This document shows, in pieces, positions 1-9,712 of a stretch of DNA of 64,000 nucleotides. The stretch comes from Rhabdophis nuchalis (Eukaryota > Chordata > Lepidosauria > Squamata > Natricidae), in contig CM077645.1 in NCBI GenBank assembly GCA_039707465.1, positions 62,095,850 to 62,159,849 of the forward strand, written 5' to 3'. The first letter of the stretch is position 1. The number at the start of each line of letters is the position of its first letter. The notes under the pieces were generated by a model. It saw only the letters and a list, made by a program, of their open reading frames with translations, did no database searches and had not been told where the DNA came from. A program made the position numbers and the translations under genes.

Positions 1-352
1 CATGTTCCGCTCGTCTCTCTTGGGATTTGAAAAGCTTTGTTCTTGAAAATGAGAAGTAGAATTTTGGCTCGGGCGGGAAGGGGAAGGCGGCCCGAGGCGG
101 CCACTTTCAGCTCAGGCCATTACACTGGCATTGCTGCCTTGGGCCGCCTTCCCCCTTCCCGCCCGAGCCAGCAGCTCTCAGCACCTCCGGGCCAGGCTGC
201 CACCATTGCTGCCTTTAAAGAGGGTCCCGCGGGGGCAGGTGGGAGCGCCCCCCCCACCCTGACGTCCTCTGCGCAGGTGCGTGCCGCGCCGGAGCGTGCC
301 CCCCCTCCCAGTCGAGGGTGGCCCGCTTTGGAAGTTTGAAAATCTGGTCACC
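1..352. repeat. GC-rich block with 28-bp inverted repeat
   Basis: This block is far richer in G+C than the AT-rich DNA after it. Arms at 66-93 and 141-169 are reverse complements of each other apart from one extra base, with a 47-base spacer, so a single strand could fold into a strong hairpin. The right part ends near 350 with a 'gaaaatctggtcacctta' edge that resembles the end of a short interspersed DNA element whose left end would lie before base 1. A 100-codon frame at 37-339 is compositionally driven (Ala/Pro/Gly/Arg) and I do not call it a gene. Identity of the element is unknown. Confidence 0.5.
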
Positions 353-1124
353 TTATACTAGAATCATCTTTAGGGTTTATCCATAACCACTTGCTTTGCT
401 GATTACATGACAAATATCTGGATATTATGTAATCTGTGCAAGATTTTACTTTATGATCGCTATTCTAATATGTCGGGAGTAGGATTACAGACATGGGATG
501 ATGCACTGGAGAAAATTGCCTTTATTATATTTTCATTTCCCTTGGAATTCTTTATGTTTTCCCATGCTATTTTAGGAGGGCCTCAAATCCTCTCAAAATC
601 CAGCTAGCATGTGGTGGATGGAATAAAGGATTTTTCGCTAAAGACAGTTCAATTGGGCCTGAAACCTATCTGCAATTGGAATAAAAAAACATGAATGAAA
701 GAACTGAAAGATCCTCTAAATAATACATGGAGTTTCCTAAATGATGCAACTCTAAGATGTTTGTTGTTTCAAACAACTGTATTATTTAAGCTAGACAGCG
801 ACCTCTCAAATTGCTTGCAAAGTTGAGATGATTTAATGATCTCCCCAGAAATTACATTCTGAACATTCTACTGTTGGAAAAATTGCCTGAGTTGCTTTTG
901 CTATTAGAAACAGTTGATTAATTTCCTCCTTATCAGTTATTACATTGCTACTTGCTCTTTCCTTTATCTTTCAGATACAAACAAAACTGTATTCAAATAG
1001 ACATGGGAAATCTTTTCTTTTGTGGGGGAAAAATAGACTTATGCATTTTATTTCATAAGAATAAAAAATAGCTGGTGGAAACAGGGAATCATCATTCAAT
1101 TCACCTAGGTTCAAATATTTTTAG
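353..1124. other. Unassigned AT-rich sequence
   Basis: No gene, repeat family or long open frame was recognised here. The short frame at 407-607 has no familiar motif. Confidence 0.6.
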
Positions 1125-1126
1125 TA

Positions 1127-1391
1127 CAGGTAGTCCTTGAATTACAACCACAATTGAGCCCAGAATTTATGTTGCAACATTTGTTAAGTGAGTTTGCCCC
1201 ATTTGGCAACTATTCTTGCCACCGTTGTGAAGTGAATCATTGCATTTATTAAATTAATAACATGGTTGTTAAGTGAATCTTGATATCCCATTGAATTTGT
1301 TTGTCACAAGGTCACAAAAGGTAATCACATGACCCTGGTGAACCACTTGCCACACATCTGAATTTTGATCATGTGACCAAGGGGATCTTAT
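1127..1391 (+). mobile_element. TA-flanked DNA element, left end (mariner-like)
   Basis: The element starts right after a TA dinucleotide with 'caggtagtccttgaattac', and its body is full of 'gttaagtgaatc' and 'cacatgacc' words. The same start and body words recur at 55451. The matching right inverted repeat is missing, so the copy is 3'-truncated next to the Dong/R4 fragment. The TA flank suggests the Tc1/mariner superfamily. No transposase is encoded. Confidence 0.55.
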
Positions 1392-1403
1392 AATGATCAT
1401 AAC

Positions 1404-2024
1404 ATTCTACGTATTCTACGTAGAATATAACATGTGCCAAGTAGCCCCGTTTTTTGCAGTTCCACTGGTGTTATTGCAGGAAGCTGCAATTTGCTGAGAT
1501 ATTTATTAAAATTCTTGGACATGGTACCAAGTGCCCCTATGACAATGGGTGTCACTGTGACATGCTTCATCCATAGCTATGTGGTTTTGATGGCCAGGTC
1601 GCGATATTTCATGATTTTTTCTAGTTCTTTTTCTTCGACTGGCATCTCCAGGAACAGCGATATCAATGAACTGTACACTTCGGCCCTCTACAACCGTGAT
1701 ATCTGGTGTGTTGTGCTCCAAATGACGGTCTGTTTGTATTCGAAAGTCCCACAAGATCTTCACCCTCTCATTCTCGATAACCTTTTCTACTTTGTGTTCC
1801 CATGACTTCCTGGATATAGGTAAACCATATTTTTTACATAATGACCAGTGGATTAATTTAGCAACTCGGTCATGTCTACCTTTGTAATCAGTTTGTGCGA
1901 TTTTGCTGCATTCACATATTAAATGTGAAACAGTTTCGACTTTGTTATTGCAAAGTCGGCAGTTTGGGTTGTCAGTGGATTTTTGAATCTTCGCTTTCAT
2001 GGCATTAGTTTGTAGTGCTTGTTC
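1404..2024 (-). mobile_element. Dong/R4-type LINE, 3' fragment with RLE domain
   Basis: The minus-strand frame 2000-1506 encodes 164 residues. A CCHC-like cluster (CRLC...HLICEC, about residues 16-30) is followed by a restriction-like endonuclease region with the PD pair in NTPDITVVEG (about residues 97-106) and the downstream aspartate in FIDIAV, which is the PD-x12-14-D layout of RLE non-LTR elements. After a frame change near 1530-1500 the coding sense continues to about 1404 with an LLGT motif near the C-terminus, typical of the Dong/R4 clade. The reverse transcriptase is missing, so this is a 5'-truncated, dead copy. In life the RLE would nick the target for reverse transcription. The 5' side abuts an ATT/GTT array. 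Confidence 0.8.
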
Positions 2025-2028
2025 TTGA

Positions 2029-2109
2029 GTTTATTATTATAACATTATTGTTGTTGTTGTTGTTATTGTTATTGTTGTTGTTGTTGTTATTGTTGTTATT
2101 ATTATTATA
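2029..2109. repeat. (GTT/ATT)n microsatellite
   Basis: Imperfect trinucleotide array of GTT and ATT units. It lies at the 5' edge of the Dong/R4 fragment, which is read on the minus strand, where the array reads as AAT/AAC. Confidence 0.9.
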
Positions 2110-2137
2110 GAAAGCCATGAATAGGGTATCCAATAAA

Positions 2138-2448
2138 AGTCTGTACAGATTCTCAGTCATCCAGGTCATGGTAGTCCCAAAGGTGCTTTTTCAGGAAGCA
2201 ACTAGATTTTCTGGTTTTTCTGGTGTTTCACTTCTTATCCAAGAAACTTCTTCAGCTCGGACAGGAAAGTTGGGAATGGAAGGATTTATATTCCTTGCAG
2301 AGGAAGGAATGCAAGGAAGTCTGCAATGAATATAAATCCTTCCATTCCCCACTCTCCTGTCAGAACTGAAGAAGCTTCTTAGATGAGAAGCGAAATGCCT
2401 TCAAAGAAAAAACAAGAAAGTCCAGTCGCCTTCTGAAAAAACACCTTT
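2138..2448. mobile_element. Foldback repeat with 14-bp target duplication
   Basis: Most of this 311-bp insertion is one long palindrome. The left arm (from about 2174) and right arm (to about 2448) contain the same words in opposite order: 'cccaaaggtg', 'cacttcttatccaagaa', 'cttcttcag', and a central 'ggaaggatttatattc' pair. It is bordered by a perfect 14-bp direct repeat, gggtatccaataaa, at 2124-2137 and 2449-2462. A 14-bp duplication fits target-primed retrotransposition better than a cut-and-paste transposon. Related copies lie at 5168-5660 and 15371-15537. No protein is encoded. I suspect a Penelope-like terminal unit but cannot prove it. Confidence 0.65.
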
Positions 2449-2470
2449 GGGTATCCAATAAACTATAATG

Positions 2471-2843
2471 CAGTGATGGCGAACCTATGGCATGGGTGCC
2501 ACAGGTGGCACGCGGAACCATTTCTTAGGGTACACAAGGCGTTGCCCTGTCAGCACTAGCACGCATGTGTGCGCTGGCCAGCTGATTTAGGCCTTCTTTT
2601 GAGGCCATTTTTCATCCTCTGGAGGCTTCAGGGAAGCTCCTGAAGCCTCTGGAGGTGGGAAGGGAGGCTGCTTTCACCCTCCCCAGGATCCTAGAAAGCC
2701 TCTGGAGCTTGGGGAGGGTGAAAAAAGCACGCCAAAAGCAGGGGGTCACGCAGATAGCATTATGGGTGTGGCACACCCATGCAAGACCCCCCTGCGCTCT
2801 CCCTGCTTTTGGCACAAGAAACAAAAAAGGTTAGCCATCACTG
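2471..2843. mobile_element. hAT MITE, family A (CAGTGATGGCGAACC)
   Basis: Terminal inverted repeats cagtgatggcgaacct (2471-2486) and aggttagccatcactg (2828-2843) differ at one position. A perfect 8-bp duplication, ctataatg, flanks the element at 2463-2470 and 2844-2851. The 8-bp duplication and the CAGTG end are hallmarks of the hAT superfamily. No transposase is present, so it is non-autonomous. A related copy is at 32409-32977. It inserted directly beside the right target duplication of the foldback element. Confidence 0.92.
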
Positions 2844-2851
2844 CTATAATG

Positions 2852-3446
2852 TATTATGGAACATTTTGACACCCCTGAATGATCTTTTATATTTCAGGGA
2901 GACAGCTAAACAAAAATGATTTTATCCATGCAATATAAGAGTGCTCTCTTCCAATTGTTGACATTGTTGCTAGGCTCCTGCTTTGCTGCTAGGTATGGGA
3001 ACTGGACATACGCAGAAAGTGAATTTCCTCTGGGCTTCTGAAGAATGAGATTCCACTAATTGGATGGCAACTTTCAACTATTCCCATTAATTCTTTTACA
3101 AGTTAAAAAAGACCTTGGGGGTTGGCGGAGCTATAGATAGCTAATCTCCTAGCAACGGCTATGCAGGACTCAGTATTCATAATTACCAATAGCAGGTATA
3201 AACAGTAAATTATCTGCAGTTACACTGTAGCGAAAAAGAGGCGTTTGGTACATTTTTCTTCCCTTCTGTTTTCTTGCATAAAATATGCTCTTCCATTCTG
3301 GGATTATGTTGAAATGTTGTGCCATCAGAACTCCCCAAACCTATATTTTATTTCATATTTATTGTCCATTACTAGCCATTGGTTTAATGGCTACTTTATA
3401 AATCTGTTGTTTTAGGGAAAATAGGAGAAGGAAGGGTTATAAAAAT
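2852..3446. other. Unassigned sequence
   Basis: No gene or repeat family recognised between the hAT element and the GATA array. Confidence 0.6.
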
Positions 3447-3451
3447 GATAG

Positions 3452-3520
<69 letters not shown>
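3447..3520. repeat. (GATA)n microsatellite
   Basis: Nearly pure GATA tetranucleotide array with one AATA unit, followed by degenerate GAGA units. It sits at the 3' end of the minus-strand L2 fragment next door. GATA arrays (Bkm-type) are well known from snakes. Confidence 0.95.
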
Positions 3521-3534
3521 GAGATAGAGAGGAT

Positions 3535-4012
3535 TAGATTGGATTGGATCTATTGGATTTATATGCCGCCCTTCTCCCAAAGGACTCAGGACGGTATACA
3601 ACATAAGAAACACATAATACAAAACTTAAAAAGAGATTAAATAAAGAATCCAATAAACAATAAGCAATAAATTAACAATTTACACATTATGAAATAAAAT
3701 AAATTAAATTTGGAATTAAAATTAATAAGTTATTTTGTTCCGGCCAAGCCGGCTTGCTGAAAAAGCCAGCTTTTTAGGGGGCGCCGGAAGGATGGGAGGT
3801 CGGGAATTATGCGAAGCTCTGGGGGTAGCTCATTCAAAAGGGAAGGCGCTCTCACGGAGAAGGCTCTCCCCCTGAGGATCGTCAGCCGACACTGGCTGGC
3901 TGGCGGCACCTGAGGAGACCAACTCTGTGGGATCGTACTGGACGATGGGACATTACCGGTGGCAGTAGGTGGTCTCGCAAGTACCCTGGCCCTAAGTAAC
4001 AAGACATGTCCC
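3535..4012 (-). mobile_element. L2-type LINE, 3' end fragment
   Basis: On the minus strand the sequence encodes the C-terminal tail of an L2-type reverse transcriptase protein (CRLTILRGRAFSVRAPSL, then LPPELR, then LKSWLFQQAG), closely matching the end of the intact L2 protein at 36984-39797. It is followed by the usual 3' UTR ending 'gggcggcatataaat' in sense orientation. The copy is strongly 5'-truncated and older than the 36.9 kb copy. Confidence 0.8.
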
Positions 4013-4760
4013 AATCTTTCCATATGTTAATATTTATAAATCATTTTCAAATTTCTGGTATCTCAATATCGTTTGATGGCAGAAATGCAACATTTAGCAT
4101 TCTCTTTTGTTTGAACATTATTTTTGTGAGATGTATTTGGGCAGTCAGTATAAATGGTGTAAATAGTTTTTGTAAATATGACGCTGATCTTATAAACCCA
4201 ACAGGGAATAAGTATCTCTTGAGAGTCCTTGTTTTTCTGTTTCTCCATTTCAATATAGTTTGTTTTCTTCTTGACTGATTTATAAACTGCCATAACATTA
4301 CCATTAATGACACCTCATTTAAACTGCTGCTGGGCACAGTAGAAACATCTGCCATCAAATGTTCCAGAATCCAAATGTTCTCTTATTCTGTAAAGTGAGT
4401 TATTAAAGTTGTTTCCTTCTGATACAGCGTAAGAGATGAAATGTTTTCTTTTCAGGAAATAACCTTCTTATCTCTATCATGAGAGCCATCTGTTCAAATA
4501 GAGAACTGTAACTGCTGAGAAGATTAGAGAGCAACTATAAAAGAATAATGGGAATTCATTATTCATATTTACTTGCTTCTTCTGCAAAAACCCATGTTGT
4601 TTGTTTAACCAAAGAAGGGTGAGATTAATGATGGAACGAGCAATAAAAATATCTTGATCATTTTCAAATGTCGCAAACTAAAGTTTCTAAATTTCATATG
4701 TAAGTCTGTGCTCAACTAGCACTTTTTACTAATCTAAATTTAACATGACTTGAACAAATC
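4013..4760. other. Unassigned AT-rich sequence
   Basis: Overlapping short frames on both strands here have no family motif and look like chance openings in AT-rich DNA. Confidence 0.55.
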
Positions 4761-4768
4761 ATATAAAG

Positions 4769-5079
4769 CAGGGGTCCCCAACCCCCGGGCTGCGGACCGG
4801 TGCCAGTCCGTGGCTTGATAGTAACCGTGCCGGAGTGAGCAGCTTAGGTACACTGAGTGGCTCCCAAACTTCGCCGAGCAGCTCACGAGGAATGCTGAGT
4901 GGCTCACGAGCTCCACCAAGCAGCTCACGAGGATTGCCACGTTGCTTGTGAGCTCCGTCGAGCAGCTCATGAGGAATATGAGCTGCTGAGCGGCTGAGCG
5001 GCTCACAAAGCAATTCTGGTCCGCAGAATTTTTTTTACATGAAACCGGTCCCTGGTGCCAAAAAGGTTGGGGACCCCTG
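4769..5079. mobile_element. hAT MITE, family B (CAGGGGTCCCCAACC)
   Basis: Inverted ends caggggtccccaacc and ggttggggacccctg are perfect. The 8-bp target duplication atataaag is present at 4761-4768 and 5080-5087. The interior holds diverged tandem units built on 'gagcagctcacgagga' (about 4860-5010). The subterminal words 'gcggaccggtgcc' and 'accggtccctggtgcc' are like those of hAT-Charlie families I remember from mammalian genomes. No transposase is encoded. Confidence 0.93.
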
Positions 5080-5193
5080 ATATAAAGGCTTAGGCTTTTA
5101 TGATTCCATATTTACTTCCATACACCCAGTTTTCATTTCCACTTTGATTAACCATAGTTCTTCATGTCTATAGGGATTCTAAATCATCTAGGT

Positions 5194-5327
5194 CAGGAGT
5201 GTCAAACAGGTGGCCTGTGGGCCAGATGCGTCACTCGCAGGCCATGCCCACCCCAGATTCGCAAATGGGGGAAATGTTGTGACATGTCACATGATGGCAA
5301 CGTGACATAGCCAGTTTGATACCCATG
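5194..5327. mobile_element. hAT MITE, family C (CAGGGGTGTCAAAC)
   Basis: Ends caggagtgtcaaac and gtttgatacccatg are inverted with a few mismatches. The 8-bp duplication atctaggt at 5186-5193 and 5328-5335 is perfect and comes from the foldback element. A sister copy is at 21608-21737. Confidence 0.9.
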
Positions 5328-5514
5328 ATCTAGGTCATGGTTGTTCCAAAGATATTTCTTTTTCCAAAAGGCAACTGGACTTTCTTGGTTTTCTTTCTTT
5401 GAAAACATTTTGCTTCTCATTGAAAGAGTTTTTTCAGTACTGAAGAAGCTTCTTGGATGAGAAGTGAAACATTTTCAAAGTCCAGTTGATTTTTGGGAAA
5501 AACACCTTTGGGAC

Positions 5515-5650
5515 CAGAGATGGGTTTCTGCCGGTTTGCCCCAGATTGGGTGAACCAGTAGTGGCAGTGGCAGGAGGCTCTACCCACTGCCCAGATGCTT
5601 CTGTGCATGTGCACAAGCAAACCAGTAGTAAAATAAATTGAAACCACTGT
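5515..5650. mobile_element. hAT MITE, family D, short form
   Basis: Ends cagagatgggtttc and gaaaccactg are inverted. The 8-bp duplication tttgggac at 5507-5514 and 5651-5658 is perfect. At 136 bp it lacks the pyrimidine microsatellite present in the longer family D copies at 19292 and 45001. Confidence 0.88.
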
Positions 5651-5879
5651 TTGGGACATAGTTCTCCATGCCTTTAGACAAATAACAATGGTTGTTACCA
5701 TTAGGACTAAATTCAGATCAACCAATTTTAAACCATAATTGCTGTAGCTATTCTTTTTAAACAATAGAGTTAAATTTAATCCAATGTTCGGAACTGGATT
5801 AGGATAACCAAAGCTGATGTTGTATCTGCCCAGATATTCTTCCTAGCTGCATATGCCAAACTTTAATTAAGTGTAAAGT

Positions 5880-6240
5880 GTAGAATTATTTATTTAATTC
5901 TTTAATTTGCGTAGTCATTCATCTTAACAAGTATCATGGGAGGGTGAGCAAAATTAAACATAAAATAAAAGGAATTACAATAATGCAGAAATTAAAACAC
6001 ATAATATCCAAGAATAAACCATACACCATAATTATTAGTATAACCAAGAATGGGTCCCTGCACACACTTGGGGTTGCAGACCCAGCCCCTGACCCAGTCC
6101 CAGACCCAGGTCTTTAAGGACTTATGAAAAGCCAGCAGGGTTAGGACTTTCCTGATCGCTGGAGGAAGTACGTTCCACAGTATGGGTATCACAATAGAAA
6201 AGGTCTGGCCAACCAGCAGTCCTTAGCCATTAGGAATTGC
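5880..6240 (-). mobile_element. L2/CR1-type LINE, 3' fragment
   Basis: The minus-strand frame 6192-5992 reads LWNVLPPAIRKVLT, then AFHKSLKTWVWDW, which matches the conserved C-terminal tail of L2-group LINE proteins. The following AT-rich part to about 5880 would be the 3' UTR. It is a lineage different from the GC-rich L2 copies in this window and is heavily truncated. Confidence 0.6.
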
Positions 6241-6408
6241 ATCATTTCCATTTTGGCTGACCTGTTGGAATATGAGAAAAAGCTCCATGCATTTAATGTG
6301 GAATTTACATTATTTTGGGTTTTTTGCTTTCAGCTGCCTATGGTTTCTGATTTTGTGGGAATATATATTGTCTGTTTCTGCATGTATTTATAATTGGTAG
6401 TATAGTAG

Positions 6409-6675
6409 CATGCCACAAAGAAAATTACAGTTGTACCTTAGTATTCAACTGCTTTGAAACTCATCAAATTTTTGAAGCCAATACATTTTGACGTGAAAAT
6501 GTTGTCCCAATATTCATTGTTTGCTTGCTACTTGCTTGCACAAGCAAGAATTTGTCGGTGTCAACTGCCTTGTGACTCACTACATTATTCCTTATGGAAA
6601 AAAATGGTATTTATTGTTTTTGGTACTCATTAATTATGAGTACCAAGGTATCACTGTAATTTTCTTTGTGGCATG
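6409..6675. repeat. Palindromic target split by a mariner-like element
   Basis: The 22 bases at 6409-6430 are the exact reverse complement of 6654-6675. Only the inner three bases of each arm belong to the inserted element. Counting the TA duplication once, the empty site would be a perfect palindrome centred on that TA. Confidence 0.8.
6428..6656. mobile_element. Mariner-like MITE (TA target)
   Basis: Ends cagttgtaccttagta and taccaaggtatcactg are inverted with few mismatches, and TA flanks both sides (6426-6427 and 6657-6658). The size is 229 bp with no coding capacity. It resembles the 61441-61918 element (cagtggtacctcgg ends). TA duplication points to the Tc1/mariner superfamily, perhaps Tigger-like. 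Confidence 0.8.
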
Positions 6676-6676
6676 T

Positions 6677-6990
6677 TAGGAAATAATGGAATAAAAACTG
6701 GGAAACATTTGAGATGTTTTATTTGTCTTGCTAACACAATTTGAAATGCTTAGAATCACAATCCAGATACAGCTGATGGAGAATAATCTCTTGTTGGGAT
6801 CACACTGAACATTCTTATTTTAGAAGACCAAGAGTCACAATATAGGGTGGGGCATGAAATGTGTGGGGATTTTTCCTTATGAATCCAGATGTTTTGGAAA
6901 GAGATTTGGGGATTTTTCATTTACACAACTTTTGCAGTCAGACCCGCAATATTTTTTTGGGTTGTAAAGGTGGTGGTAGAAGATTAGAAG
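6677..6990. other. Unassigned sequence
   Basis: Nothing recognised between the mariner-like element and the 5'-truncated L2. Confidence 0.6.
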
Positions 6991-9155
6991 TGTGGCCACA
7001 GGGGCCTTGGACCGAGTCGCGCCCTTGCGGCCTCTCTTGCGGCGACGAACCACCTGGGCTCCTTGGTTTACCGAGGGGCTTAGGGAGATGAAGCGCCACA
7101 AGAGACGCCTAGAGAGCAGATGGAGATCTTCTCACTCCGAAGCCGACCGAACACTAGTGAGAGACCATATTAGGACTTACTTAGTGGCGATAAGAGTGGC
7201 CAAACGTGAGTATTGTGCCACTCTTATTGCATCCGCAGATAACCGCCCTGCCGCCCTGTTTGGGGTGACCCACTCCCTCCTTCAACAGAGGCCGTGGGAA
7301 GCCCCTTTACAGGGTCAAGCAGAGGAATTTGGGATTTATCTGCAGGAGAAAATCACTCGGATTCGGAATGAGCTACCCTCCATCGACAGTGGTCCAGTCG
7401 AGCGGGCCGAGGCTGTTCTTGTGACACCATCTTGGGAGGAGTTTGATTTTGTTACCACCGAGGATATGGACAAGTTGTCAAAGAGACTTAGAGCTACCAC
7501 ATGTTTATTGGACCCGTGTCCCTCCTGGCTTGTACTGGCATCCTGGGAGACGACACGAGGCTGGCTCCAGGGCATTGTCAGCGCATCTTTGAGTGAGGGG
7601 TCCTTGCCTGCCGTCTTGAAAGAGGCGGTAGTAAGGCCCCTCCTCAAGAAGCCGTCCCTGGATCCAGCATTATTAGAGAACTATCGTCCCGTCGCCAACC
7701 TTCACTTTTTAGTGAAGGTTGTTGAGAGTGTGGTGGCTCAACAGTTTCCGCGACACTTGGAGGAAGTTGATTATCTAGACCCGCGCCAGTCCGGCTTCCG
7801 ACCTGGGCACAGCACCGAGATGGCATTGGTCCCGCGTAGAGGGCGTGGGATAGAGGATATTCCTCTATCCTAGTCCTATTAGACCTCTCAGCGGCTTTTG
7901 ATACCATCGACCATGGTATCCTATTGCGCCGACTGGGGGGGTTGGGGCTGGGAGGCACCGTTTTGTGGTGTTTCTCGTCCTACCTCTCTGGTCGGTCGCA
8001 ATATGTGTTGGCAGGGGGGCAGAGGTCGGCCTCGAGGCCCCTCATATGTGGGGTCCTCAGGGGTCGGTCCTCTCGCCCCTACTGTTCAACACATATATGA
8101 AGCCGCTGGGTGAGATCATCCGTGGTTTTGGGGTGGGATATCATCTGTACGCTGATGATACTCAGTTGTACATATCCACCCCAGACCACCCCAACGATGC
8201 CGTCGAGGTTATGTCCCGGTGCTTGGAGGCCGTACTGATCTGGATGGGCTCAACCCTTCCAAGACTGAGTGGCTGTGGCTCCCGGCGCCCCGGTTCAGCC
8301 AGATTATTCCAACTCTGGCCAATGGGGGCGAACCACCGGCCCCCGTGGAGAGGGCGCGCAATTTGGGTGTCCTCCTGGATTCCCGGCTGTCTATGGAAGA
8401 TCATGTGGCAGCCGTGGCCAGGGGGGCGTTTCATCAGGTACGCCTGATGCGCCAATTGCGCCCCTTACTGGACCGGGGTGCCTTGCGCACAGTCACTCAA
8501 GCACTCGTCACCTCTCGACTTGACTACTGTAATGCTCTCTACATGGGGCTCCCCTTGAGGTGCACCCGAAAGCTGCAGCTAGTCCAGTACGCAGCCGCGC
8601 GGGTGATTACGGGAGCGCCTAGACACTCCCACATAACACCTATTCTGCGCGAGCTGCACTGGCTTCCTGTGGTCTTTCGGGTGCACTTCAAGGTTTTGAC
8701 GACCATCTTTAAAGCATCCATGGCTCGGGGCCTAGTTATATGCGAGACCGCCTCCTGCCCCATACATCCCTCAGACCGATACGCTCCCACAGAGAGGGCC
8801 TCTGGACAATGCCGACTGGCGACACCCAGGGGAAGAGCCTTCTCTGTGGTGGGGCCAGCCCTCTGGAACGACTTACCCCCTGAACTCCGCACCATCTCCA
8901 ACCTCCGCCTCCGCAAGTGTCTGAAGACACATTTATTCCATCTAGCCGGCCTAGCGTAACCTCCATTACTGACTATTAGACAGTTTTAAATTGGGATTTT
9001 TAATTTGGTTTTTAGCGCAGGGTTTTACTAGAATAAGTTTTTTAAATTTTATATGTTTTGTATGTATTTTAATATTCCTGTGCACCGCCCTGGGTCCGTT
9101 TGGAGAAGGGCGGGATATAAATTTAATAAAATAAAATAAAATAAAAAATAAATAA
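6991..9155 (+). mobile_element. L2-type LINE, 5'-truncated copy
   Basis: The copy begins inside the linker between endonuclease and reverse transcriptase (sense word 'ggggccttggaccgagtcgc' is shared with the intact element at 39000-38970, minus strand). It runs through RT and C-terminal tail to a 3' UTR ending in 'gggcgggatataaattt' and an (ATAAA)n tail at 9121-9155. Loss of the 5' part is usual for target-primed reverse transcription. Confidence 0.85.
6992..8959 (+). pseudogene. L2 reverse transcriptase, frameshifted
   Basis: Coding sense is spread over three frames: 6992-7873, about 7870-8230, and 8219-8959. The first carries the linker and RT start ([31 protein letters not shown]). The second has [19 protein letters not shown] (a PQG motif damaged by frame changes) and the catalytic YADDTQLY. 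The third has [10 protein letters not shown] and the conserved tail ([20 protein letters not shown]). A deletion near 8240 removed a few residues compared with the intact copy, and another frame change lies near 8710-8730. It would have copied the element's own RNA into DNA at the nicked target. The gene is dead. Confidence 0.85.
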
Positions 9156-9454
9156 ATTATGAGCATTATAATAGGGTTAGGTTTCCAATGCTATCTGAAA
9201 ATGTACTGTTGGAAGAAATATGGTTCAGTTCCAAGCTAGGAAGAAGACACTGGAAACATGGAAGCTGATTGGAAAGATGGTTTAATGATGAACAGAATCA
9301 CCAGGGCTTGTGGTTCTAGACCAGCTGACAAAATGGCATTGGATTTTTTTATACCTTCTTTGGCCTTTGTATTTGAGCTTCCTGTTCCTGTGCATGAACA
9401 TGCACAGGGGTTGCCACAAAGAAGAGGGAGTCAAATGATTCACCGAGGCACCTG
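9156..9454. other. Unassigned sequence
   Basis: No recognisable feature. A 65-codon frame at 9258-9455 lacks any motif. Confidence 0.5.
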
Positions 9455-9712
9455 AGGGTAGAACAAGAAGCAATGGGTGGAAATTAATCAAGGAGAGAAG
9501 CAACTTAGAACTGAGGAGAAATTTCCTGACAGTTAGAACAATTAATCAGTGGAACAGCTTGCCTCCAGAAGTTGTCAATGCCCCAACACTGCAAGTCTTT
9601 TAGAAGACTTTGGATAGCCATTTGTCTGAAACGGTATAGGGGTTCCTGCCTAGGCAGGGGTTGGACTAGAAGACCTCCAAGGTCCCTTCCAACTCTGCTA
9701 TTGTATTGTACA
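9455..9712 (+). mobile_element. CR1 LINE 3' end
   Basis: The sequence contains the standard CR1 tail words: 'ctgacagttagaacaatta', 'tggaacagcttgcctccaga', 'ggggttggactagaagacct' and 'ggtcccttccaactctgcta', ending in an ATTGT-type tail. It is heavily 5'-truncated and has no open frame. A close relative is at 59695-59880. Confidence 0.85.

Larger units (their letters stand above)
5168..5660. mobile_element. Foldback repeat, second copy, split by two hAT MITEs
   Basis: Sequence at 5168-5193, 5328-5514 and 5651-5660 joins into a copy of the 2138-2448 foldback family: 'gattctaaatcatctaggtc', then 'ggcaactggactttcttgg', then the central 'gaagaagcttcttggatgag' and 'aaaacacctttgggac'. Two hAT elements interrupt it, each with a clean 8-bp duplication taken from foldback sequence. 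The foldback element is therefore older than both. Confidence 0.65.

Noticed and set aside
37..339. 100-codon frame in the GC-rich block
   Set aside because: Alanine/proline/glycine/arginine composition follows the GC-rich DNA, and the frame runs through both arms of the inverted repeat. No domain.
2380..2410. Hammerhead ribozyme in the foldback family ('ggatgag..gcgaaa')
   Set aside because: The word resembles the hammerhead core, but the invariant CUGA part is not present and helix III could not be drawn. A covariance-model search would settle it.
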